In this document: positions 1 to 11,473 of the stretch, in pieces
How positions within the stretch are numbered: position 1 is the first letter of the stretch
Layout of the letters: each line of letters opens with the position of its first letter
DNA from: Neelides folsomi
Lineage: Eukaryota > Arthropoda > Collembola > Neelipleona > Neelidae
Assembly: GCA_034687125.1 (NCBI GenBank)
Contig: JAQGBZ010000163.1
Span: 1-64,000, forward strand
Length of the DNA stretch: 64,000 nucleotides
Direction: 5' to 3'
The notes under the pieces: model-generated
Databases searched by the model: none
Seen by the model: only the letters and a program-made list of their open reading frames with translations
Told to the model about the DNA's origin: nothing
Position numbers and translations under genes: made by a program

Positions 1-1800
1 GAAATTTGGAAACATCTAATTGGTCTGTGGGTTAGGGGAACGCCCAAGGGGTGGATTTAGCGGATGGCTTGGATAGGATAATATAAAATATTTACTCCTC
101 TCCGTCACGGGAGTTGAGAATTGGTTCGGCTTTTTACCTTCCCTTTCCTTGGATCGGATTTTCTCAACTCCCATGACTGCGAGGAGTACATACCTACATA
201 TACGATAAATATGACATATTACGTATTGCCCGGTATTTTGAAATAGAAATAATACAAAAATAGTTAAATGTTATCTAGTTTTATGTTATTGTAATTTGAC
301 TGACAGATAGAATGTTAATATGTACTTAGGATAATCATTTTAATTGAACAATTTTGATTAATGTATGACATTACTGACAATATGCGATATGTAGGGATAT
401 TTTTAAGATTATTGTATTTGTATATTTGTGTATTTATACATGTTGTATGTAAACCAAAACCACATCATTAGTCACATTACTGAAGGATAATCACACAAAT
501 TCTCAAAAAATAAAATTCCATACTTTACAATTCTGTCGATTATAACCATATTCTAATATGTACTAAAATCTTAATTCTAATGCATAAATATGTTTAGCAT
601 TCTTTAAACTATCAGTACATCGCATTAGTATTAGGCTTAAAGAGTCTATTATTAGAAATTTTACTTCACTTTCTTTAAGATCTTCTAATATTTACTCGAC
701 TACAAGTGCATAATATCTGTATACATATGAAATAGAGAAATGACAAAATAAGCATTTTCAGAGTTTCCCATCAACATCTGCCAAGTATTTTTAGCTTAAG
801 CCGATTCATTAATCATTAGATTTTACGCGAACGCATTGGGCCAATTCTAAAGTTAGAAATTGGTAAATGGCAATAAGAAATGTTGAAAAGGGTTTCTACA
901 ACGTTACAAGTTAAACATACAGATTGCCATCTTCACACACATTCGCAAAAACGGGTTTAAATAAAAGTATGTATATGAATGCATCTATAGATGAAATGTC
1001 TCCCATTGATCCCAACTTTAAAATTTAAAAATATGCACACGTTCGGAGAGATTGGACCAGAAGAGACATTCGCTTTCTCCTCACTCTTCTCTCACATTGA
1101 GAAAATTTCGATCCATCTTAATTTGTTGTGTTAAAGTACATAGAAGTTAAAAAGTAGTTGGACCATTAAAATAATAAATGTAAAATTATTTACATAATTT
1201 ATATATTCATTGCCGACATCGTTCATTATCATTTTAAATCCCATAATTGCATTGTGATTAGTGCGGTTCAATGAATAAATCAAAATTAGTAACAAGATTA
1301 ATAACATTATTCAGTGTTTCATGCATTGTATGTGTAAATTCCCAACGTCGTGTTATTGAACCAGGGATTGCTGATACAATTCGAATAGGTAATAAAGTTT
1401 GTATACCTATTAAATTTACAATCATATGAATATCAATGAATATCAAAGTAATGTACACTATTATAGTTAAACTAATTGTAAGTAGGTACAATTCCATATT
1501 TTATGTTTTTATTTATTATATTCTATTCAGTTTAATAAAATCTTCATATTATTAAGTTTATCTTTGTATGTGTGTGAAGTGTGTCAATTATTTATTTGAT
1601 TCAAATTGTTCATAATGATGTACCTTAAGGTTTACAAATTAACTTTAACAGTTTCGCACCGAAAGTTTTTTGACGAAAGTTTTGGCTTAGGAGCCAAAAG
1701 GCTTTTATTAAAAAAGTTTATGAAGCGGCTACGGTATATCATATATATGATATGATAAGGAAAAATGATACGACAAGTATCATATTTTCATGTCTGACAG
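1..1800. other. AT-rich flank upstream of the kainate receptor
   Basis: I see no coding exon with convincing composition or similarity. The signal-peptide exon of the glutamate receptor should lie here or further left, but I could not identify it. A short inverted repeat at 93-188 is listed separately. A small hairpin (TTTTGGCT/AGCCAAAA) lies near 1681-1701. The short open frames in this stretch look like chance frames in AT-rich DNA. Confidence 0.5.
93..188. repeat. Short imperfect inverted repeat
   Basis: The left arm at 93-120 and the right arm at 161-188 are reverse complements over about 28 bases with roughly four mismatches. The arms begin TACTCCTC and carry GGGAGTTGAGAA. They enclose about 40 bp. 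It could be a tiny foldback element or a chance hairpin remnant; no target duplication is evident. Confidence 0.5.
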
Positions 1801-4800
1801 GTGGACTGTTTGAAAGGGAAGACTCCGAGACGGCTTTCAAGTTCGCCGTCGAACGTGTGAATGGAGATGGAAACCTTGGGCCAAAACTCCGACTTAGCAC
1901 GCACATTGAAAGACTCCCGAAAGAAAATTCTTTCCAAATACCACCCAAAGGTTTTCATACCTCTTTAACTAATGTGTAGAAAAATGGATCTTTAATATAT
2001 TGTTATTATTTATTATAAATAGTTCTTAATTACGCATTATTAGTCTTATTATTTAGAATTAAAATCCTAGTTTGAAACATTATTATATTCTTTATTAATA
2101 TGATTGTGATGATGATTCTCAGTATGTCGAATAATGCGAGAAGGAGTTGCGGCGATTATTGGACCAGAAACGGAAGAACCCGCATCCCACGTCCAAGCCA
2201 TGGCCGACGCTTTTGATATACCACACATAGAAACGAAATGGGATTTCGTATTGAGAAAGGATAACTATCTCATTAACTTGGCTCCGCATCCTTCAGTTCT
2301 TGGAAAAGTAAACCTCGAACCCCAAACAAAGATTATTTTGAAGGATGAACATTAAGAAAGTCTGATAGTGCTAGACGTGATTTTGATACCCAGGTTTGTG
2401 ACATTTGTATGGATTAAACGTATATTTGGTATTGGTTATAGGCTTTCAATGACCTTGTCGAAGCTTTCGCGTGGTCGACTTACATTATTATTTACGATTC
2501 AGAAGAAAGTCTATTTAGACTTCAAATTCTTATCAAAGCATCAATTCCGCCAAAAAGATTCGCTCTACTGCGGAAAATCCCTTTGGGGGACAAATACAGG
2601 TAAATTGAATTTTTATGGATGTTTAATGTAACTTACTAAATAATCAATTTCCTATTTATACATACCTACATGTATGTACATGCTTAATTATTTATGCGCT
2701 TACATTAATGACATTTTCTGATTTTTTACCTAAAGGGATTTTTTGAGACAAATCATGATGGACAATTCAGACATAACACAATTCATCATTGATTGTAAAC
2801 AAGACAAGTTAGTTGATCTGTTAAAACAAGCTCAGCAAGTTGGAATGCTCAATTTTCGCTACAGCTTCATAGTCACTTCTTTGGTTAAAATTAAATAAAA
2901 AATTATTTAATCATTAATTTATAATGTGGAAATGAACAGTTATTTAATATTAATGTGCCATACTATAATAACTGTACTATCGTTATTGTTCGAAAGAGAG
3001 CCGTGGCTCTCTTTAAAAAATTGGACTTTAAGGACTTTCTTTCGAACTTCCTTCTTTTCCCGAAATGAGAATTTTTTCTCATTGCCGGCTTGTATTTTGG
3101 TATAAAACTGCAGATTGAGTTAAAACGTTGATTAAATATTAATACTAGAAATTTGACGGATCAAATTTTAATCAGCGTTTTAACTCAATACCAAAATACA
3201 AGCCGGCAATGAGAAAAAATTCTCATTTCGGGAAAAGAAGGAGGGACCAATGGAAGAAAGAGCCAATGAGAATTCTAGTTGGCCTAATCTCTGATTAGTT
3301 TAATCTCTACTTAAAAAGTTTGGTAACGTTGAGCATTAATTAAATTAATTGGTCTTATTGAATAGGATCTTCATACTTTGGATCTTGAAGATTTCAAATA
3401 TACAGATATGAATTTTACTGCGCTCCGAATGATTGATCCAGACAAACCAGACGTTCAAAGGGTTATGAGAAAATGGACGCAGCAAATGAGCTCACCTTTG
3501 TTTCCCGAACCAAGGAGAAGTTTCATGAACCAAACCTCCAAGAATAATATTAAAATGATATCAGTTAATAATAATTACCAAAAACAAATACTTTATAAAG
3601 AACCTACCTATATTCTATTCGAGAAATCGGTGCACTTGAGTTTGAAAAAGTCGCAAATAATTTCCAGAGATACGATTTTTAATTTTATTGTTACTATTAA
3701 TTGTAGTAATGCAAAATTACATTAAAATATACTCCTTTATTAACTTTGGTTCTGATGTATCAAGCAGCGATGACTCTGATGTTGATTAAACTGTCTTTAT
3801 ACAATAGTTTATTTAAATAAAGCAACTTATGGCCAACCCTATATATTGTAGATGAGTAATGAATTGGTTTAAATATAGAATATGCTATACTACAAATAGT
3901 AACGATGAAATTAAAAATCTTATCTGTGGAAATTATTTGCGGCTTTTTCAAACTCAAGTACACCAATTACCCGAATAGAATATAGTGTTATAATACATGT
4001 TGGTGATGATATAGTTTTACTATTAGTAATTGTTTAAAACTAATTTCAATATTAACATGTAGCACGTGTATTCTTTGTATAGACTGAAATCGCTTTGATT
4101 TATGATGCTGTACAGCTGCTTGTCAAAGCGCTTCAACACTTGGATGGAAAAAACAATAAGATGGAAACGAAGTCTATCAATTGTGAATCCACTGATACAT
4201 GGCAGCATGGATATTCGATTATTAATCAAATGAAAATGGTTGGTATACAATTCTACATACATAAATGATATTTTTAAACTTTACCACCATTTCATAGTGA
4301 AAAATAATTAAATATATAATATTTGTAACAGATTCAATTACATGGATTAACAGGAATGATTCAATTTAATACTTCAGGATTTCGTACTGATCTTAACTTA
4401 GATGTGATTCAATTGAATAAAAAGGTCTATTATTCTTTAAATGTTTTTGTTACATCAATTCTTATAATTCCATTGTTATTAATTTCATCAGAGTAATTGA
4501 ATTTTACAGGGTTTACAGAAAATTGGAACATGGGATTCAAAATACGTCACTAAATTCAATTGGAGTAAAATTGAACATGTTGATATATTTTCGAAAAATG
4601 ATTTTGTGAGTCTTGCGAATAAAACTCTCATTGTCACCACAATCGTTGTAAGTGCTATTGAATCACAATAAATAAATCTGCATTTTGGATAAAATGGCAA
4701 GTTCTACATACTCGTATTAAAATCGAATGTGGTAATACAATTTTTTGTATGCAATTTTTCAGAACTCTCCATTCTGTATGTTAACGAGATCAGAAGCTCC

Positions 4801-7800
4801 ATTGAAGGGGAACGCTAGATACGAAGGTTATTCCATTGAAGTTCTTCAAAAGTTGAGCGAGAAACTCGGGTTTAAGTATATAATTAAAATTGTGGATGAC
4901 AACAATTATGGGAGCTTCAATAATAAAACCAAGCAATGGAACGGAATGATCAGAGAAATATTAGACGGGGTAAAATAAATATTAAATTAATTTTTATACA
5001 TGTGTATTTATACAATAGATTTACTCTTTATGGATTTAAATACATAAATATTTACTTTTACACTGAATGCCCGAAAGAGAGTTTCGTGTGGTTCTTGAGA
5101 AGTTACCTTGTATAATGTTAAATCAATAAAAATGGAATGAATCCTTTAGGTTGCGGATATTGCCGTGGCCGATGTCACTATAAACAAGGATAGACAACAA
5201 GCCGTTGCGTTTACGATGCCGTTCATGAATTTGGGGATTTCCATTCTTTTTACTGTGCCAAAGGTGAAAGGAGTCCTTTTTACATTTTTATTCCTATAAA
5301 TATTTTCACTTCCACCTCTCGCGTTGAGGAGATAAGTAATTAATTTTTAGAGTGAAATCGGATGAGTTTTGAAGGAATAGGAAAGGGAGTTAAAAGAGTA
5401 TAAATATGGATGAATTTAATTAGGTCAAGCCACCGTCTCTGTTTTCTTTTATGTCTCCGTTCTCTCTTGACGTGTGGATTTATATGGCATTCTCCTTCTT
5501 CGGAGTTTCCTTCATTCTGTTCATCCTTGGTCGGATCACTCCGTATGAATGGGATTCTCCACATCCGTAAGCAATGAACTTCTCCTTTTCATAGCCCAAC
5601 GATTTTTGTATAAGAGTAAACAAGTAAAGAAAGTAGGACAACGACGTGTGCATGTTCTGACTTTCTGCACAACCCCCTCGGTATATGTAATGGTTATACA
5701 TGTATGAAGAAGTTTGAGGTTTCATGGTCAAAGTTATACCATTTGTGTGTTAAATTTTAAAGATGCATCGAAGATCCCGACCAACTGCAAAATCAATTTA
5801 CTCTCCACAACGCAATCTGGTCAAGTAATCAATTAACCTTGAATCAAATATGATTTTATTGTCTCGGACCAGATTTCATTTGGGGAAGGAGTTAAATATT
5901 AAAATCTCTGTTCTCTATATAGCCATCGGATCAATAATGCAGCAAGGCTCTGACATTGCTCCAAAGTAAGTGAGGCATAAAGTTAAATTACATTCTTCTA
6001 ATCTCATACTTCCACTCAATTTAAACAATATGCATAATTGACTTGAATTTAAATTATTGCCTTATATTATATAACGCTTGTAAATAAATAAAATTTAAAT
6101 GAGAAAAGTTAACATCGTTTCCGCCGCTTTCACCTTTTACCTATAACACTCTATACCCATATAAAGTAATATACTGTAGGTATGTACATACAGTATAATA
6201 CCGAATTAATATAAATATGGCTGTTATGTAAGGTCCTTATTTAAGATGGTTTTTTTACACAAGTCCGAATTGCTAGATGTTCATTTAAATAACAAAATTC
6301 CTTAGTCCATGTCCCACAATTGGGACCTAACACGAATTGACTAAACCAAATCTAACAATCAGTAGTTAGCTTACCAACTTACATTAAGGGGAATTTTATA
6401 TAGAATTTCATAATTTTTCGCAGAGCCGTTTCTACCCGAATGATAGCTGCAATATGGTGGTTCTTTACGCTCATCATGGTTTCTTCTTATACTGCCAATC
6501 TCGCTACGTTTCTCATGTGAAATTCTATTATAAAGATAATTAAATACTTGAGATTTAATAGGATTTTAAAGTAATGATAAAACACAGCGTGGAAGATCTC
6601 GACGAGAGCATTAAGAGTTTGGAAGACTTGACAAGACAGACGAAGGTTCAATATGGGTGTTTGGGTTCTGGATCGACTGCGAGTTTCTTTAGGGTAAATC
6701 GATTATATTTTTTTATCAATCCTCTGAATCTCTGAAAGAATTTCATTCCTTTCAGTACATTTATAAATCTATATGAAATGATGTAATTGCCAACATTGAT
6801 GCTATTAATGCTAGTATTCTTACAATGAAGATTATTTTATTAACAGGATAGCCCATTTGAGAGCAAAAGGGAGATTTGGGGTAAAATGATGAAAATGAAA
6901 CCTTCACCGTTGATGGCCACGAATAAGGAAGGAGTAGAGAGGGTCAAAAACTCAAATGGCCTCTACGCATTTTTTATGGAGTCAACGGTAGGAGTGTCGG
7001 ATTAAAAAAAATCGGACAAATTCACATTTGGGTTTTAATCTTTAAAGGTTATTGAGTATAACATTGAGAGAATCTGCGGATTGGCTCAAGTTGGAGGTCT
7101 TTTAGACAGCAAAGGTTACGGAATTGCTCTCAGAAAAGGTTACACATTCGGTTTAAGCCGGATATTACCTCTTTACTTTACCACAACTCACGACACATAA
7201 TGAAATTCCATTTATTATTTACCATTTTCTACCTTTATTATGTAGATTCCAAATACCGGCAGGCCTTTAGCAGCGGCATTTTGAGTCTCCAAGAAGCAGG
7301 AGTTTTGGATGATTTAAAAAGGAAATGGTGGAAGGAAGAAAGACGTGGAGATCAATGTTCTGTAAATATGAAATTCTTCATTTTCTCATATTACATATTA
7401 ATTTTAATAAAATCATTAATTATAGGATAATTATATTTTTTATACTTTGTTAGCAATATATTATATTTTATTAGGGAAGTGCTGATGGCGAAGTTAAACC
7501 TTTGGAATTAGCAAATGTTGGCGGAGTTTTTGTAGTGTTGGTTGGTGGGTGTGTTTCTGCTACGCTTCTTGCATTTATAGAGTTTTTCTACAAATATCTG
7601 ACTGAATTGCCCAATGAAGAGGTGTTTAATTTAATATACTTCCTTCTGCATTGAGAGATAATGAATAATTTATGGTTGGGAAATGCAGATCTGTCTTTAT
7701 TTATTTACTTCCCTTTAGGAATCCAAATGGGAGACAATGAGGAAGGAATTAAGTTTTGCTTTCACTCTACGAGGAGACACAAAGCCTGTGCTGAGAAGAG

Positions 7801-7868
7801 GAGCGACAAGAGGAGGAAGCAGAACCAAAAGTCTTGATACTTTTTCTAATAATATTCAGTATTCATAA
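1801..7868 (+). CDS. Kainate-type ionotropic glutamate receptor (5' exon missing)
   Basis: Glutamate-gated cation channel of neuronal or muscle synapses, kainate clade (Grik / insect KaiR type). Exons: 1801-1950, 2123-2307, 2442-2599, 2736-2883, 3366-3563, 4083-4238, 4332-4424, 4510-4647, 4763-4969, 5150-5263, 5424-5566, 5763-5824, 5923-5965, 6424-6516, 6588-6693, 6847-6987, 7048-7138, 7246-7361, 7475-7621, 7719-7868; all phases agree and give about 878 aa. Order: amino-terminal domain (GLFERED, AAIIGPE), S1 ligand lobe ([10 protein letters not shown]), TM1, pore with MQQGSDIAP (Q at the Q/R site), [11 protein letters not shown] gate helix, S2 with GCLGSGST and FMEST, last TM, short basic tail. 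Binding residues usual for the family (R in NKDR, SGST, E of MEST) are present, so it should bind glutamate. The splice acceptor at 1799-1800 implies an upstream signal-peptide exon that I could not find; ATG 1752 is an alternative start. Confidence 0.93.
3049..3242. mobile_element. Foldback/MITE-like element in receptor intron
   Basis: Near-perfect inverted repeat inside the intron between 2883 and 3366. The outer about 54 bases of each arm (from 3049, and ending at 3242) are exact reverse complements, beginning TCCTTCTTTTCCCGAAATG. The inner arms also pair, except for a roughly 12-base insertion in the left arm. Total 194 bp with a loop of about 16 bp and no coding capacity. I see no clear target-site duplication, so the superfamily is unknown. 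Confidence 0.8.
3611..3982. mobile_element. Inverted-repeat element, family A copy 1 (hAT-like MITE)
   Basis: Termini TATTCTATTC and GAATAGAATA with imperfect inverted arms of about 115 bases (3611-3725 against about 3870-3982). 372 bp, in the kainate receptor intron 3564-4082. A second copy with the same arms lies at 36068-36446 in an ionotropic-receptor intron. The 8-base flanks here (CCTACCTA and TAGTGTTA) do not match, so the target duplication is lost or never existed. No protein is encoded. Confidence 0.8.
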
Positions 7869-8142
7869 ATTATTCATACTAGGTAACTACAATTTATAAC
7901 GCGGTATGTCATATCTGTAATGTCTGTAGTTAATATCGATCATTACAGTTTTACATAGTACTTAAATATTATTAGTATTTGTACGTAATAATAGTCATGT
8001 CATTATGCATGGTAAAGTAATGTAAAATAAATATCGGATCGCTAAGAATTTATTTGTTGTTGAATGACATAAAATTTACAATTTGATAATACTCAAAAGA
8101 CTATTAATTTTACAATGTTGATTTAAATGTAAAGTTTGAATA

Positions 8143-9073
8143 CTGAGGGTGAGTTTTTATGATTTTGACGGATTTCAAGTAATTTTAATTCGAATACAAA
8201 TGATGCTAAAAATTAAACTAAAATATATTTCAATGAGAGATGTATTGTGCACATTCCCTGTAAATTTGGAGGGATTTCCTCCAAAAATGCCAAAGTTATT
8301 AAGTCAAGAAGTTGAAACCCTTGCCAAAGCATTTTCCAAGATTGGTTTCTCCATGAGAGCTCGTCAACTCACATTGCAGGAGAAAAGAACGAATAGATAT
8401 ACTTTTTTTTAGACGAGGCTTTGTTTAGAGTTTCTGATTGCAATGGACATCGAAAAATTTGTTGTTAAGTAAATGGGATATAGGGCCCGAAAATTTGGCT
8501 TGTGAAAAAAAGGAACGATTCGAAAAGCAGATGATGGTGGTTGTAGTGATAGAATGGTGCCGCCCAATTGACCTTTGTGTGTTCCGCCGATGACGAAAAT
8601 CAACGCCGCTGGTTAGTTTTAAGAGGTTTTGACAAATAATGTTTAAGAGAAAGGCGACAATATTGGATGGTTTGTCAAAAGCTCTGCGAGACGAGTGGGA
8701 CAATGTTTCACCTGAAAAGGTAGCTAGTGTTCCAAGTTGGAAAAGTACGAGTATACTCGTATATTCCGAGCAGTTTTAAAGGACAATGGTAAACAGATTG
8801 AACAGAACTACCATTATAAAAAATTATATTGTAATTAAAAAATAGAATTAATGGCCAAACTTTGTCGTAAATTGATTTGGAAAACTCTTTCAGAGAATAT
8901 TAACTTTAAAAATCAATAACTTTTTTTGTTTTTATAGTTAAACTCACCAAATTTACAGGGAATGTGCTCAATGCATCTCTTATTGAAATATATTTTAGCT
9001 TAATTTTTAGCATCATTTGTACTCGAATTAAAATTACTTGAAATCCGTGAAAATAATATAAACTCACCCTCAG
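8143..9073. mobile_element. Tc1/mariner-type TIR element, apparently non-autonomous
   Basis: 931 bp bounded by TA dinucleotides (8141-8142 and 9074-9075), with termini CTGAGGGTGAGTTT and AAACTCACCCTCAG. The terminal inverted repeats are long, about 125 bases, and only lightly diverged. The TA target and long TIRs fit the Tc1/mariner/pogo group. The interior has only short open frames; a + strand stretch near 8640-8740 reads SKALRDEWDNVSPEKVASV, which loosely recalls the C-terminal end of Tc1-type transposases, but no DDE/D catalytic core is visible. It may be a decayed or internally deleted copy. Confidence 0.75.
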
Positions 9074-9142
9074 TATTTATAATAAAAACAGCTTGTGAAA
9101 ATAAACGGAAATTTTGTAAATAAAAGCTCATTAAACTTTGGT

Positions 9143-11473
9143 CTAATCAACATCATCAGAGTCGACAGGGTCATTGGTCCAAATGTCTTCATAATTCTCA
9201 TAGAAAAGTGTACTCGGGTTTGTTGGATTTTTTGAGGAATTCATTGGCACTCCCATGATATCAATTGAAAACGCATCATTCACTGATTTCTGGCTCTTTG
9301 TCAGTCTGAAAGGATCTTCTTCACATTTAGAGACGTGAACGTATTTGTGTGTCACGGATGACAATTTCATCATAACGTGTCGTTTGGGATGGGACCAAAC
9401 TGTAAGGACGTCCATCATCTCCTCGGGTTTCCCATCTGTTACAAGTTTTTCCCAACTCGGCCAATTTATTCCATCTTTGACTGTGAAAACTTTGATATTC
9501 CGATCTTTGAGAACTTGCAGGAAAATTTCCACTTCGAGACCGAAATCCGCCACTTCGCCGATTCCTTCCATGTAAAGTTGGGAGAGGTTTGGGAAAAAAT
9601 TCCGTGAGCAGAATCTCCGAACATCGTATTTGTCGAGGAGAACCTTCCGCAGCACAATCTTTTCAAGAGTGGTTGGAAGGTCATACACATCATTGAGAAC
9701 GAGTTGACCTCGTTCATCAAAGGGGACTTTCGAGGCGTCGATAATGAGAACGCGGAGAACTGAGCATCGACTCAAATGACTGATATTGAGAAAATGCTTT
9801 TGATCAATCACGCGCCGGATTTGTCGCAGGTAGTGTCTGTACCGTTGGCTGTTTTTAGGAACTTTCCGCCAAAAGTCCTCGTCTTTGTATTTGACCCGTA
9901 GCTTGGTGGGAAATTCGTTGAGTCGATGGCTCACATTGAGCTGTTGAAGAATTTCTCTGTTCACGGAGATGAGATCGGTCAATGCTGACTTGAGGACTCG
10001 TGTTGGGTAAGGGTAAATATATTCAATTTTTCTAAATTTCACCTGAAATAAAAAAATTGCTTACACTTTACTGAAAATATAAATATTTGTATTATTTTGT
10101 ATGGGATAGGGTGTAAAATATTAAAATAAGCAACAAATTCTAATATTTACTCAACAACTTAACATTAGCTAAATAAGTACATTATATTGATTTATGATGA
10201 GAGAGAAGTGTTTTATGATTTATATTTTTCTATGTACTTGTGAGGATTTCATATGCTTAAAAGCATATAAAAACTCGTATATAAGGAAGTATATAATGTA
10301 TGGGAAAGAATTATTAGACGTGGTAGTTATAATAAACTAAAATAGTAAAACCATATCATAATACATAAAATAATAGCTTTATGGTTTATGGGTCATAAAA
10401 ATATCTGTAATTGGTCCTTTTTCTATTTTTTGCTCCGTGTGATATGTCATGATACAATAAATAAATATAAAGAGAGAGATAAGAAACATTACGCCATGAA
10501 TAAAGAACTGCCACCAGTTTTTGAGAAGTTCAGGCATTCCATCAAAGGACATCGTAATCGACTCACATTGTTCCATAATAAAGATGGCAATCTGCGGGGA
10601 TTTATCGGATTTCTTTTCTCCAATCATTTCATCCCTGAATTTGAGGGCCGAAAGTGTCAGTCGTCTCAACGTGGTGTGATGACTGAAGAAGAAATAAACG
10701 ATGGCTAAGAAAATCCGGTGATTCTGAAATATCCTATTCTTGAAGTAGGGAAAGTTAACGTTTAATGTTTCAAGCCGAGGAAAGGAATTTTCTAAAAGAA
10801 CTTCGAACAGAGTAACTTTGTGATCCAAAATATTCTCTCTGAAGGGATCCGAACTCGAGTAGCTGTTGCAAGTGAAAGAAAACAGTTGGAGATTGGGCAT
10901 TTTGAGTCTTCTCAAGTCTTCAACCTGGAGGTCATAGAAGTTGGCAATGTCAAAGAAAATATTTGTTAGGTTGGGCAAACGCTTTCCAACAAGACTTTTA
11001 AAATTGTCACTTTTGATCCGCCCAGTGAACCCGAGATGAATGAGGGCAGCCGGGTACTTGCATGGCATGATTTTTAAATTGAAACTTAAGTCTCCCACAA
11101 CACATTTCCAAACCTAGGCAAAGATTGCATTACAAACCACTCAATTACAGAATGTTGAAATTATGAATGCGGTCCATTAAAAGCTAGGAATAATCAAATC
11201 TCTGTATCAATCCACATAAGTATTTTAAAAAGTAGGGCAATTTGGTTTATAGTAAAGTAATGAGATTTAGTAAATTACAGCTTTATTTCCCAAAATTCTC
11301 CCTTCGGTGAAGAGACCGAATTTATTGGCATCAGGGAAATTAAAATGAGGCTTCTCCCCAATAAAAGCTTCAAACTTGAAGAAATTGGAAATTATTTTGT
11401 CCCACGCTGAGTAAATGCCGACCAGCCGTTTCAGTTCCCTTTGACCAAGTTGGTAAAGTATGCGACTCAATAC
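9143..11473 (-). CDS. F-box protein with leucine-rich-like repeats (5' exon missing)
   Basis: Probable substrate adaptor of an SCF ubiquitin ligase. Exons, all phase 0: 11473-11279, 11113-10493, 10042-9143; at least 571 aa. The first visible exon begins inside an F-box (VLSRILYQLGQRELKRLVG then YSAWDKII), matching the L..IL..L...L..L......W..II pattern; the usual LP.E start should be on an unseen upstream exon. Then comes VWKCVVGDLSFNLKIMP and several degenerate leucine-rich repeats (LPNLTNIFF, MPNLQLFSF, FPRLETLNV, TLRRLTLSA, FPNLSQLYM). The tail is acidic (DPVDSDDVD). The stop codon is only about 70 bp from the transposon on its downstream side. Substrate unknown; the family expands fast in arthropods, so I give no ortholog. 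Confidence 0.7.

Noticed and set aside
1258-1497. 79-codon minus-strand open frame with hydrophobic start
   Set aside because: Random-looking AT-rich composition, no family resemblance, no splice partners.
10388-10708. 106-codon plus-strand frame inside the F-box gene
   Set aside because: Antisense to LRR-coding exon 2 and its following intron; no family resemblance.
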